From positions 1 through 19,525 of the forward strand of contig CAZQCX010000031.1 of assembly GCA_964591705.1 (NCBI GenBank): a stretch of 19,525 nucleotides of DNA. The letters are read 5' to 3'. Shown here piece after piece: positions 1 through 7,227 of this stretch. Source of the DNA: UBA11855 sp964591705. GTDB taxonomy: Archaea > Thermoproteota > Bathyarchaeia > Bathyarchaeales > Bathycorpusculaceae. Numbering within the stretch: the stretch's first letter is position 1; every line of letters starts with the position of its first letter. Below the pieces are notes generated by a model that was not told the DNA's origin, did no database searches, and was given only the letters and a program-made list of their open reading frames with translations. Made by a program: the position numbers and the translations under genes.

Positions 1-1057
1 TTGGTTTTCTCATCAAAACCTTCGCCAAGACGGAAAGTTTTGCACCACGCGCAAACTCAATGACATCTTCCGGCTTAAGCGCATCAACAAGGTCATTCAA
101 ATCCGCGTCAGACAGCTTCTCCAGCGTCTCCCTTAGCTTCTCCACTCTTTTCAGGTGGTCACCTCTTTCCTTCCACCAAACATCATTAAACTTCGACAAC
201 GCGCTCTTTGAAACATCATTCTTCTTTAGGCACTCAGCTATGACATCAGCCGCAATTTGACCAGACAGAACTGCCTCTTTGATGCCTCCGCCATGAATAG
301 GGTTAACGTGATTCGCTGCTTCCCCACAAAGCACGAAACCATTAGCAACCATGTCTTTCACCATTCCGCCTACAGGAACACAACCAGCGTTAACTTCCAA
401 AATCGAGCCTTTACTTATTTCCGGATGCAACTTCAGAAACGCGTCCAAATAAGCTCCTGGCTTCTTGCCCTGTGGGATAATTCCAAGCCCCACGTTTGCC
501 TTATGCTCACCTTTCGGAAACACCCACACGTATCCTCTAGGCGCCAATACGCTTGACAAGTAAATGTGAATGAGATCAGAGACCACATCAACATTTGACA
601 TTTCATACTGTAGACACGAATCCACCAAATTCACTTTCGAGAATACGCCCAAAGCACCGACATACCAAATAGCGTCATACTGAATGTTCATGTTATGGGT
701 CCCAAGGTTCATTTCTGCGGTGTAGGCGTTGCAAGAAACGCCAGTATAGATCGCCTTTCCAATCTTTAACTCTCTGATAAGGTAGTATGCTGAGCCTCCG
801 TGGATTTGCATTGTCTGTGGATTAGGAGGCGAGATTCGGGTATGCCCGGGATTATAGAAGAATTCGGGGATGGGAGGAGCAGGGTATGGATTTGGTTCCG
901 GTGCTAGACGACTTGTTAGATAGGAATAGCTGATGAGCACAGATTTGGAGGAAGCCTCAACCTTGTTCCCTCTAGTCGGTTCAGCCATAACTGGCAAAGT
1001 TAGAGCTGCTGATATCAATAAACTGAGCACCAAAATTACTGCGTTCAGTTTCTTCAC
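1..1057 (-). CDS. Chimeric ORF: secreted-protein N-terminus fused to C-terminal half of a geranylgeranyl reductase (partial)
   Basis: One open frame runs without a stop from a GTG at 1057 to the left edge, at least 352 codons. A strong ribosome binding site (AAAGGGGGT) lies eight bases before the GTG. Residues 1-25 form a signal peptide: KK, a hydrophobic run, then an Ala-rich end near PVMA. Residues about 26-135 are Pro-, Tyr- and Asn-rich and look extracellular. From about residue 144 (LVDSCLQYEM) the sequence is clearly geranylgeranyl-reductase-like. It has the family motif Y-x-W-x-F-P, eight residues, then G-x-G near residues 176-192, and a FAD-contact segment CGEAANHVNP followed by GGG near 244-256. 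The N-terminal FAD-binding half with GxGxxG is absent. Such reductases saturate archaeal lipid chains using FAD; this product lacks half the flavin site and would be exported, so activity is doubtful. It could be a real deletion fusion or an assembly join. Confidence 0.75.
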   Translation of the reverse strand, partial: MKKLNAVILVLSLLISAALTLPVMAEPTRGNKVEASSKSVLISYSYLTSRLAPEPNPYPAPPIPEFFYNPGHTRISPPNPQTMQIHGGSAYYLIRELKIGKAIYTGVSCNAYTAEMNLGTHNMNIQYDAIWYVGALGVFSKVNLVDSCLQYEMSNVDVVSDLIHIYLSSVLAPRGYVWVFPKGEHKANVGLGIIPQGKKPGAYLDAFLKLHPEISKGSILEVNAGCVPVGGMVKDMVANGFVLCGEAANHVNPIHGGGIKEAVLSGQIAADVIAECLKKNDVSKSALSKFNDVWWKERGDHLKRVEKLRETLEKLSDADLNDLVDALKPEDVIEFARGAKLSVLAKVLMRKP

Positions 1058-1113
1058 TTTTTTTACCCCCTTTCCCTTTTCTAGTCTCTGAACGTCTATT
1101 CCTCTCTGAAAAA

Positions 1114-1125
1114 GACTATATAGTC
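1114..1125 (-). promoter_or_regulatory. Palindromic TATA box of the chimeric secreted/GGR gene
   Basis: GACTATATAGTC is a perfect 12-base palindrome containing TATATA. It lies about 60 bases before the GTG at 1057. A start site some 25 bases downstream would leave a leader of about 35 bases carrying the strong ribosome binding site. Promoter assignment is inferred from spacing and composition. Confidence 0.45.
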
Positions 1126-1133
1126 TCTAGTCA

Positions 1134-1147
1134 GTCCGACATCGGAC
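1134..1147. promoter_or_regulatory. Palindrome upstream of the TATA box, candidate operator
   Basis: The site reads GTCCGA-CA-TCGGAC, two perfect six-base arms separated by two bases. It lies about ten bases upstream of the palindromic TATA box on the minus strand. The loop is too short for a good RNA hairpin, so a dimeric regulator site is the better reading. No regulator can be named from the sequence. Confidence 0.35.
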
Positions 1148-1279
1148 GGACCAAATTGGGGTTGCACAACAAAGTCGTGGAAGCCGCACTAGTAGTTCTA
1201 AGTTCTTTCGTCTTTTTTTGATGCTAGTGCGCTTTGCTTAGAGATGCTCAATCAGAGAATCCATTCTTTTCTCTCGTTT

Positions 1280-1599
1280 CTAACGATGTTTTGCGGGCAA
1301 CAGAGCCTCTTCACTAATCAAAGAAGATAATGTTTGCCTTCTGCCGCGGTTTAGTCTGGGAACCTCAAGAACACGCTTGAGAAGACCGCTTAACCCTTTC
1401 GCCAGACTCTCACCCTCGTACTCGCAAAGATGAATCCGGCTGTCCATTTTCGATGGCATCATAAAATCAGTCACACACCGAAATCCTTCTTTCGCAATTT
1501 CTGACAACGTTCATTCAAATAGTCATCCGCTAGATAACGGCAAAGCTCTTGAATATCACAGACCAAACTTGGCTTGTTTCGCTGCCAATTCAAGATTCC
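1280..1599 (-). pseudogene. cas1: Relic of cas1 (CRISPR integrase), C-terminal part, frameshifted
   Basis: The minus strand carries a Cas1-like C-terminus in two frames. From 1599 down to a stop at 1471-1473 it reads GILNWQRNKPSLVCDIQEL, then RYLADDY and KLRKKDF. From about 1480 a second frame continues with RIHLCEYEGESL, then EVPRLNRGRRQTL and ISEEALLPAK, ending at 1280. These fit the conserved Cas1 order: a GxLH...PSLVxDLxE segment, a KKDF segment, and IPRxxxGxRQTxxxLINEEALLxAK. The whole N-terminal half is missing, a frameshift splits the rest, and the usual metal-binding His of the GxLH segment reads Asn. It overlaps the last ten bases of the next gene. No CRISPR repeats or other cas genes were seen nearby. 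I call it a dead remnant of an adaptation module. Confidence 0.72.
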
Positions 1600-2054
1600 G
1601 ACTGCCGTATTGTTCGTTTTCCCTGAAGGAAACCTTCAACCGCGAATACTATTGCTGCCGCCCCCGTGATCAACGCCATTAGAACAAAGAACACCACAAA
1701 CCTGAAGTCTTCGACCGCGTAATGCACCGCTAAAACCAAAAACTCAACTGCCAAAATGCCCAGAAAAACGAGAGAGTAGGCAAGCATTTTGGGCAAAAGG
1801 CGTCTTCCAATCCAGACAAAGCCCCTTATGCGAGCTTTTGCTACAGCGACATATTCACCGTAGTTGTTCCTTTGTAGCAACTTCAGCTCTTCAAGTTTCT
1901 CTAAATGTCGGTAGGCAACGCTTGGACTGCTAAGGCGTATCCCTTTCATAACATCTCTGGGTCCGACAGGGCTCTTCTTCTTGACAACATACAAGTAAAC
2001 GCTCAGAGTGATTCCCTCAATCTCCCTGTCAAACGAATTAGACAATGTTCCCAC
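1590..2054 (-). CDS. Winged-helix protein with two C-terminal membrane segments
   Basis: This 154-residue protein has a helix-turn-helix N-terminus at about residues 15-65. It includes PVGPRDVMKGIRLSSPS, then a recognition-helix-like VAYRHLEKLEELKLLQ and a wing ending GEYVAV. Two hydrophobic segments follow at about 90-113 and 120-145, and the C-terminus is short and basic. That layout suggests a membrane-tethered transcription regulator or sensor; the ligand is unknown. The GTG at 2054 is the longest start, and a TTG three codons later is preceded by GGTGG and is also possible. It lies 33 bases after the macro-domain gene on the same strand, so it may be the last gene of that operon. Its 3' end overlaps the cas1 relic. 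Confidence 0.75.
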   Translation of the reverse strand: MGTLSNSFDREIEGITLSVYLYVVKKKSPVGPRDVMKGIRLSSPSVAYRHLEKLEELKLLQRNNYGEYVAVAKARIRGFVWIGRRLLPKMLAYSLVFLGILAVEFLVLAVHYAVEDFRFVVFFVLMALITGAAAIVFAVEGFLQGKRTIRQSES

Positions 2055-2087
2055 CGGAGCGACAACTATTCTGACCAGTTAAGCGTA

Positions 2088-2660
2088 TTAGCTTTGCTCA
2101 AACTGACCCGAAAAAATCTTGCGCCCTGTTTCCAGATATACGTTCAAATCAGAGTCAGAGAACAAGACAAAGACAACTTGATCAAGACCTCCCACTCTCT
2201 GCAGAAAATCCTTCACGGCATTCAGCGCCACACTACTTGCTTCACTTATGGGATAGCCGTAGGCTCCTGTGATTATCGATGGAAAGGCAGCAGACTTAAG
2301 CTTCGCAGAAACTGCCAGCTTGAGCGAGCTAGCATAAGCCTCAGCCAACAACCCAGCTTCTCCGTTGCTTCCGCCGGACCACACAGGCCCAACAGTATGG
2401 ATGACGCGTTTTGCTTTGAGATCGCCACCAGATGTCAGGGCAGCTTTGCCTGTCGGAAGCCCTTTTGGCCAGTCTCTTGCTCGCAGTTGCTTGCATTCTT
2501 CGAGGATTCTGGGTCCACCATTGCGGTGAATAGCACCGTCGACACCTCCGCCACCCATGAGCGAAGAATCGGCAGCGTTCACTATTGCATCAACAGGCAT
2601 GTCGGTGATGTCACCCTTAACCAATATGACGGTCGCTTCACCGACTTGGAATTTATTCAA
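2088..2660 (-). CDS. Macro-domain protein, probable O-acetyl-ADP-ribose deacetylase / ADP-ribosyl hydrolase
   Basis: The 190-residue product is essentially one complete macro domain. Visible motifs are GDITDMPVDAIVNAAD near residues 16-31, the Gly-rich MGGGGVDGAIH loop near 35-45, KRVIHTVGP near 83-92, and PSIITGAYGYP near 125-136, which together shape the ADP-ribose pocket. Relatives hydrolyse O-acetyl-ADP-ribose or remove ADP-ribose from proteins or nucleic acids in the cytoplasm. The start is a TTG at 2660, fixed by a strong AGGAGGAAGG ribosome binding site just upstream. The gene begins 15 bases after the LysE-type gene, so the two are probably co-transcribed. The exact substrate cannot be read from sequence. 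Confidence 0.92.
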   Translation of the reverse strand: MNKFQVGEATVILVKGDITDMPVDAIVNAADSSLMGGGGVDGAIHRNGGPRILEECKQLRARDWPKGLPTGKAALTSGGDLKAKRVIHTVGPVWSGGSNGEAGLLAEAYASSLKLAVSAKLKSAAFPSIITGAYGYPISEASSVALNAVKDFLQRVGGLDQVVFVLFSDSDLNVYLETGRKIFSGQFEQS

Positions 2661-2675
2661 CTTCCTTCCTCCTCA

Positions 2676-3317
2676 TTAAAGAATGCTGACGGCAAGATTT
2701 AGGGCAGAAACAAGGAATAGCAAACCAAAAACAAGCAATACTGCAACACAGAAAAGCGTGATGCCTTGATGCACCTTCGGTGTCCAGAAACGTACTGACT
2801 TGAAAATCAGGACCGCAACAAACGTATACCAAACAAAGTCACAAAGCCAATGGACGCCAGCGAATACTGAAAAACCAAGAAAACCAAAAATTTTCGCGTC
2901 CATGATCAGCGCTGTTCCTATAGTAATCCACCAAAGAATAAAACCAGCATTGGCTGCAGTCGTCCAAATGCCTGCTATTATAGAATCCTGTTTCGAACCC
3001 TCGAGTCCTGTGTCCTCTCTTTTTCGATTCCTGAAGGTCTGCACCCCCATAAACAGCATGAAAAGACCACCCGCCAAACCGACGCTGATCTCAACCTCCA
3101 TAGGAATAATTGCAAGTTGGTTCAACCCGAAATAGATTAGAAACATCAGAGGAAACTCTACAATTCCATGTCCAAAAGCGATTAGTGCTCCCGCCCACGG
3201 ATGCTTCGCAGCTTTCTTCAACGTAACGGCAAAAAGCGGACCAGGCAACAGAACACCCGAGAGCGAAATGAAAACAACCGACGTCAAAAACCCGTAGAAA
3301 TCTAAGGTAAGCACCAT
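2676..3317 (-). CDS. LysE/RhtB-family exporter
   Basis: This integral membrane protein of about 213 residues has five to six hydrophobic segments. The N-terminal SGVLLPGPLFAVTLKKA matches the conserved LysE-family PGP region, followed by a cytoplasmic loop (FRNRKRED near residue 100) between the third and fourth segments. Family members export amino acids or other small metabolites using the proton gradient; the substrate here is unknown. I chose the ATG at 3317; a TTG at 3326 would add three residues. It is the first gene of a probable operon with the macro-domain gene. Upstream, 3318-3495 is intergenic and carries one copy of the dispersed repeat. Confidence 0.85.
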   Translation of the reverse strand: MVLTLDFYGFLTSVVFISLSGVLLPGPLFAVTLKKAAKHPWAGALIAFGHGIVEFPLMFLIYFGLNQLAIIPMEVEISVGLAGGLFMLFMGVQTFRNRKREDTGLEGSKQDSIIAGIWTTAANAGFILWWITIGTALIMDAKIFGFLGFSVFAGVHWLCDFVWYTFVAVLIFKSVRFWTPKVHQGITLFCVAVLLVFGLLFLVSALNLAVSIL

Positions 3318-3458
3318 GTTTCTCAATCACTCACTGAATTCCAAGTTCTAGGCTTAGAACATGCGGCTCCAGATTCCACATTTCTGTCTGATATATTGCT
3401 GAGTACAAGAGGTGTTAGTGTTTTTTCGAGTAAACATTCACGTTCAAGACGATAGTCT

Positions 3459-3486
3459 GTATACAAAAGCATCAACAAAACACACA
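3459..3486 (+). repeat. Dispersed intergenic repeat, copy A
   Basis: The copy starts TGTATACAAAAGCATC and continues with an A/C-rich tail ending CACAC. It lies nine bases beyond the tsr3 stop codon, between tsr3 and the LysE-type gene, and is oriented opposite to both. It matches copies B, C and D elsewhere in the window. Confidence 0.6.
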
Positions 3487-3495
3487 AGATAAGTA

Positions 3496-4026
3496 CTAAA
3501 CGCCCCCACTCTTTGACATGATCCTTTGCTGGATCTCAACTATCTCTGAACTATCCTTGGCAACAGTGTAAGCTTCAAGCAGCTCACTGTTCAGCTCTAA
3601 AAAAGTATGCCCCCAAGTGAAAACCCCAAGAATTCTAGTCGCTTCTTGCCTAAGCCCGGCAATGTACAAGGCTGCGGCTACAGCCTCAGCAGTGGTGAGT
3701 TTTGTTGCCTTCCCAAAATTCACTGGATTGCCTGCGATGAGGACAGGAAGGCAGCGCGACGTTCCCCGCACGTGCTTTGAAAGAACCTTCCGTGCATGCT
3801 CCCAGCTACAGTCAAGAGCCACAATCCCAAAATCTACGAGCCTCTGCTTGTCTGCTGGGGAGAATGCAATCTCCGAAAAAGGGTTAAGAGCTAAGGCGCG
3901 CTTCGGGAGAAACCTAGTCTTATTCACAGTCCTCGCAAAACCTAGGCGCTCCAGCTTTAGGCCTGTACAACGTTTTGGATCGCATTGGTCAGCATGGTAG
4001 ATGACGATTCTAGGCAAGGTTACCAC
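3496..4026 (-). CDS. tsr3: Tsr3-type rRNA aminocarboxypropyltransferase (DUF367 family)
   Basis: The 176-residue protein matches the family along its length. It has an N-terminal beta strand with HADQCDPKRCTGLKLERLG (residues 11-29), a central LNPFSEIAFSPAD, then ALDCSWEHARKVL and RCLPVLIAGNPVNFGK, with TTAEAVAAALYIAG helices at the C-terminal end. Tsr3 transfers the aminocarboxypropyl group of S-adenosylmethionine to a modified uridine in small-subunit rRNA during ribosome maturation. The GTG start at 4026 lies inside the end of nnr, a 17-base overlap, which suggests translational coupling. The length is usual for archaeal members. No odd features. Confidence 0.9.
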   Translation of the reverse strand: MVTLPRIVIYHADQCDPKRCTGLKLERLGFARTVNKTRFLPKRALALNPFSEIAFSPADKQRLVDFGIVALDCSWEHARKVLSKHVRGTSRCLPVLIAGNPVNFGKATKLTTAEAVAAALYIAGLRQEATRILGVFTWGHTFLELNSELLEAYTVAKDSSEIVEIQQRIMSKSGGV

Positions 4027-5563
4027 AGAATTTGCGCACCTTCAAGTGACTCATAGGATCCTCCAGAACACAAGGAATGTACTCAAGAAGGTCACTCGCT
4101 ACCATGTGATGCCCCAGTTTGTCAGCCACAAAGTCGCCAGTCGCTCCGTTGACGAAAGCCCCTGCGACTGCAGCTTCAAACGCGTCGGTTTCTTGCGCTA
4201 GCAAGGCTCCAACAATCCCTGACAGAACGTCGCCGGTGCCTCCAACTGTCATGCCAGGATTACCTGTGAAATTAAGTTTGAACTTCTCACCGCTGCAGAC
4301 AATGTCCGTTTGCCCCTTCAGCAATATTACGGCATTTAGTTCTGCGGCTGTCGCTTGAACATCGCTGACCCTTTTCGCTTGGTCTTCAGGCAGTTTTGAC
4401 TTAGTTAGAACGGTGTATTCTCCTGCGTGTGGAGTTAGCACAAGAGGAACCTTGGCAGGGCGTTTGAATTCGGCGAAAGCCTTCAACCCGTCAGCATCAA
4501 TTAGCAGCGGTTTCTTGGTTTTCTCAACAGCAGCCATGAACAGTTTGACAAACTCCTTTGTCTCCGAGTCCAAACCCAGACCTGGCCCCACAACGACAGC
4601 ATCGGTTGCCTCGACGTATGGTTCCAACTCCTCAACATTTCGCGGCTTCAGGTGATTGCCCTCCAACTTAATCGTGATCAAATCAGGAGAAATGCTTGAT
4701 ATGGCTTGCGAGGTTTTGGCTGGTGCTGCCGTATAGACTATATCTGCGCCAGTACGAAGAGCAGCTAATGACACAAGCGAAGGCGCGCCAGAGTAGACTT
4801 CGCTTCCCCCCACAACCAAGAGACGCCCGAAATCTCCTTTATGAGCAGAAAGGGCACGTCTGCGGGTCACCAGAATCACGTCGCCAGGACCAGCGAAATT
4901 CTCAAGCTGCCTCGGCAATCCTATATCCTTTACGATCAACTCTCCAACGTATTTCTTTGCGGCAGCGAGACCAACTTTTGGAGCATGAAACGTTACTGTT
5001 GTGTCAGCTTTGAAGACAGTCCCCAATATTTCGCCTGTGTCAGAGTCTATCCCTGTCGGCGCATCAACCGCAATCTTGTACCCGCTGAGACTGTTCATAT
5101 AGTCTACAGACTGAGAAACTGGTGCTTTCAGCCTGCCTTTTGTTCCTGTTCCGAGAAGTGCATCGACAATGATGTCCGCTTCCAAGCGAGGGATAGTCGA
5201 AGAATCCCTAACTTCGCAAATGGTGATGTTGCCGCTCAGAAACTGAAGAGACTCCCAATTCCTAAGCGCAGCTTCATGAGAGATGTCTTTCCCTTTTCCA
5301 GCAAGCACAACGATAACTTCAAAACCCAGAGAAGACAGATGTCTCGCGGCGACGAAACCATCCCCTCCGTTTCCTCCGAGACCACAGAAAATCGCAACCC
5401 TTTTTCCCTTAGGAAAGTGCGAAGCCACCTCCGTCGCTATGCTTCTTCCAGCATTCTCCATAAGTTGGAGGAGAGAGATACCGTAGTATTCAGCATTGGT
5501 CTCGAGGGTTCGCATCTGTCCACTCGTAAGCGCGGGTCTGCTTCGTTTTTGTTGCGACATCAT
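4010..5563 (-). CDS. nnr: Bifunctional NAD(P)HX epimerase / dehydratase
   Basis: The 517-residue enzyme repairs damaged (hydrated) NADH and NADPH. Residues about 1-215 are the YjeF_N epimerase domain, with MENAGR (35-40), GNGGDG (64-69), LLGTGTKGR and VDAPTGIDSDTG. Residues about 230-500 are the ribokinase-like dehydratase domain, with GDFGRLLVVGGSEVYSGAP, VVGPGLG, LLIDADGLKAF, LTPHAGEY and the catalytic NPGMTVGGTGDVLSG. Both halves look intact. Tandem ATG codons occur at 5563 and 5560. A TATA-like box 22-26 bases upstream points to a leaderless transcript. The downstream tsr3 start overlaps its end. Its last residues run past the dehydratase core without a recognised domain. Confidence 0.95.
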   Translation of the reverse strand: MMSQQKRSRPALTSGQMRTLETNAEYYGISLLQLMENAGRSIATEVASHFPKGKRVAIFCGLGGNGGDGFVAARHLSSLGFEVIVVLAGKGKDISHEAALRNWESLQFLSGNITICEVRDSSTIPRLEADIIVDALLGTGTKGRLKAPVSQSVDYMNSLSGYKIAVDAPTGIDSDTGEILGTVFKADTTVTFHAPKVGLAAAKKYVGELIVKDIGLPRQLENFAGPGDVILVTRRRALSAHKGDFGRLLVVGGSEVYSGAPSLVSLAALRTGADIVYTAAPAKTSQAISSISPDLITIKLEGNHLKPRNVEELEPYVEATDAVVVGPGLGLDSETKEFVKLFMAAVEKTKKPLLIDADGLKAFAEFKRPAKVPLVLTPHAGEYTVLTKSKLPEDQAKRVSDVQATAAELNAVILLKGQTDIVCSGEKFKLNFTGNPGMTVGGTGDVLSGIVGALLAQETDAFEAAVAGAFVNGATGDFVADKLGHHMVASDLLEYIPCVLEDPMSHLKVRKFCGNLA

Positions 5564-5580
5564 CGGAATCCCACTAAGCT

Positions 5581-5590
5581 ATTGTATATC
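5581..5590 (-). promoter_or_regulatory. TATA-like box for nnr-tsr3
   Basis: On the minus strand the site reads GATATACAAT. Its centre lies about 23-26 bases before the tandem ATG codons of nnr, the spacing expected for a leaderless archaeal transcript. Inferred from position and composition. Confidence 0.4.
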
Positions 5591-5645
5591 AACGAAAGAT
5601 AAGCGTATCCACAAATCCGTGCGGTGCTCCTTCTCGTTGCCTCCT

Positions 5646-5673
5646 GTATACAAAAGCATCGCCCAAACACAGA
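5646..5673 (+). repeat. Dispersed intergenic repeat, copy B
   Basis: TGTATACAAAAGCATC is identical to copy A for 16 bases. The tail differs, reading GCCC where copy A has AACA, then an A/C-rich CAAACACAG. It lies between the RAM-domain gene and nnr, oriented opposite to both. Confidence 0.55.
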
Positions 5674-5733
5674 AAATTGGGCTTAGTAAATTGATAGGAA
5701 ACAATAACTGGCGCAGCATGCGCTATTGCTTGA

Positions 5734-6003
5734 CTACGTGTTTTTGTGTCGTTGGTTCTTCGCTTTATACTCCCTGGAGATGATCATTGTGGAGGTAACA
5801 AGCACATTTGGCACTGTGCGGATCTTCTCTGACACAAACTCCTCTAGCTTGTCGAGATCTGTCGTAACCATTTTTGCTACAACATCGTACTCGCCGAAGA
5901 TGATATCGGCTTGCAGTACTTCTTCGAACTCGATCAGTTTCTGAGCTACTTCCCTTTCAGTTCCTGAATTCACCTTGAACAATACATACGCCAAAACAGG
6001 CAT
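5734..6003 (-). CDS. Stand-alone Lrp/AsnC ligand-binding (RAM) domain protein
   Basis: The 89-residue protein is a single alpha-beta RAM domain without a DNA-binding helix-turn-helix. It starts VLAYVLFKVNSGTEREVAQ, continues EVLQADIIFGEYDVVAKM, then LDKLEEFVSEKIRTVP, and ends with VTSTMIISREYK. The GEYDVV and IRTVP segments are typical of the family. Such proteins bind amino acids or related ligands and can pair with full-length Lrp regulators; the partner here is unknown. The ATG at 6003 follows GGTGATT by two bases. A TATA-like AAATAA lies about 35 bases upstream on the minus strand. The gene appears monocistronic. Confidence 0.88.
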   Translation of the reverse strand: MPVLAYVLFKVNSGTEREVAQKLIEFEEVLQADIIFGEYDVVAKMVTTDLDKLEEFVSEKIRTVPNVLVTSTMIISREYKAKNQRHKNT

Positions 6004-6162
6004 GCAATCACCATGCAGACTAATCGTTGGACAACTTATTTACCTTTTCATCTCCAGTACCCAGAAAGGGCTTCACCCTGTACTGTCCATAAATGCTGCC
6101 GGAAGATTGCTGAAATCTCATGGAAACCTACTGTATTGTAAGGAAGTGTTTTTGTAAGAGGA

Positions 6163-6720
6163 GGCTCGCCCTAAAGACCAACGTCGTACTAATCATTGTT
6201 GACATTCAAAACGACCTCCTTACAAGTGGGCTTTTCCATCCCAAAAGGAGACCAAATAATCCCGATAGTCAACGACTACATAGACATCTAAAAAGGCACC
6301 CCACATTTATGCTGCACGCGGCTTGCATCCACCCGACCAACCTCATTCAAAGAAACTGACGGTCTATAGTTCGCTCAATTATCATCAAGACGGCGACGTC
6401 GCTAGGTTTTGCCCTGATCTTGAGTCACCAGCAACTGTATCGTTTGAAAGGAGACTGAGGAAGGATAGAAGAACTATCCGAATTTCAATGTGGAGACCTG
6501 TCATCGGTTGGAAAAGAACCAATCTCACTCGTTATCACAGGTGGATTGGCACCTGATTACTATGCAAAAGCACAGTGCTAGACACCATTGAGCAGGAATG
6601 TAAGACATACTTACTCACTGATGAGGGATCGAAAGGATAAATCTACAACAAATGACGCGGAAAGAGCCTTGGCGATACTGATTTCGAATGGTGCTAAATC
6701 GGTAACGCTAGAAGACTTCC
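6163..6720 (+). pseudogene. pncA: Decayed nicotinamidase / isochorismatase-type hydrolase gene
   Basis: The plus strand reads through a nicotinamidase in pieces. It begins TNVVLIIVDIQNDLLTSG with the conserved VDIQND. After an extra C near 6241 the frame changes to HPKGDQIIPIVNDYIDI and hits a stop. The metal-site HPP-D region follows near 6328, then SFKETDG in another frame. A GGLAPDYYAKA segment at 6540-6572 aligns with GLATDYCVKAT of the family, so the catalytic Cys codon is TAT (Tyr) at 6561-6563. TIEQECKTYLLTDEGSKG stops, and NDAERALAILISNGAKSVTL continues in a different frame. At least four frame changes or stops make this a pseudogene. An AGAGGAGG ribosome site at 6157-6164 remains, but the expected start codon position reads CTA. 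It would have converted nicotinamide to nicotinate. Confidence 0.8.
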
Positions 6721-7160
6721 TAAACCTCTCAACATTTCGCCTGAAAATACTAAGGTCGAGGGAATTGAGGACAACCCCCTCAAAAAACCGGACAAATGAA
6801 AGAAGGCACGCCTACGATCTCTGGGACCTAACAGAATCGCAAAGCGGTACTTTAGACATAGCAGACTACGAAAACCCACGAACCTTATATATACATGAAA
6901 GTTCAGCTAGGGAGCAATTCTTCTGTTATCATTTGGCACCAAATTGCGCCAAGAAACGCGGTCCATTTGTCGTCTTCTTTGCAACAAAAAGCAGTCCGTT
7001 CTTTTTTCAATGCCGAGGGAACAAGACAGGCGATGCGAACCTATTCTCGTTCGATGAAATTCTCTCGAAACTACGTCGAACCGCAGCATTTTACATCAAA
7101 AAGCGAAAAGGACGCATGTTGAACTTATGGAATAGCGGATTTAATTTAAATACATGTTAA
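6721..7160 (+). other. Open stretch after the nicotinamidase relic, no recognised product
   Basis: One frame that includes the nicotinamidase C-terminal relic stays open to a stop at 7158-7160. The first part (to about 6880) is probably the decayed end of that gene and its downstream spacer. A TATA-like TTATATATA at 6885-6893 follows. After that the frame encodes Phe- and Lys-rich sequence (KKRGPFVVFFATKSSPFFF, then FDEILSKLRRTAAFYIKKRKG). I recognise no family, there is no convincing start or ribosome binding site, and two other frames are also partly open. It may be noncoding or part of the same decayed locus. Confidence 0.25.
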
Positions 7161-7227
7161 CCTTCGGAGGGAAACAAGTCCTACCAAATCGAACCCCTCA
7201 GCAAACAAAACTGCTGACCCCAGCCGA

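Noticed and set aside
1201..1230. TTTTTTTGATGCTAGTG near 1211-1227 as a further dispersed-repeat copy
   Set aside because: Only a short T-rich stretch plus GATGCT matches; the GTATAC end is absent.
1905..2702. 265-codon plus-strand frame
   Set aside because: It lies antisense to the macro-domain and winged-helix genes and reads as a composition shadow (many Ser, Arg and Cys, no domain).
3091..3330. 79-codon minus-strand frame overlapping the LysE-type gene
   Set aside because: It is out of frame with a clear membrane protein of a known family and shows no motif of its own.
4841..5602. 253-codon plus-strand frame
   Set aside because: It is antisense to nnr, whose two domains are intact, and it has no recognisable domain.
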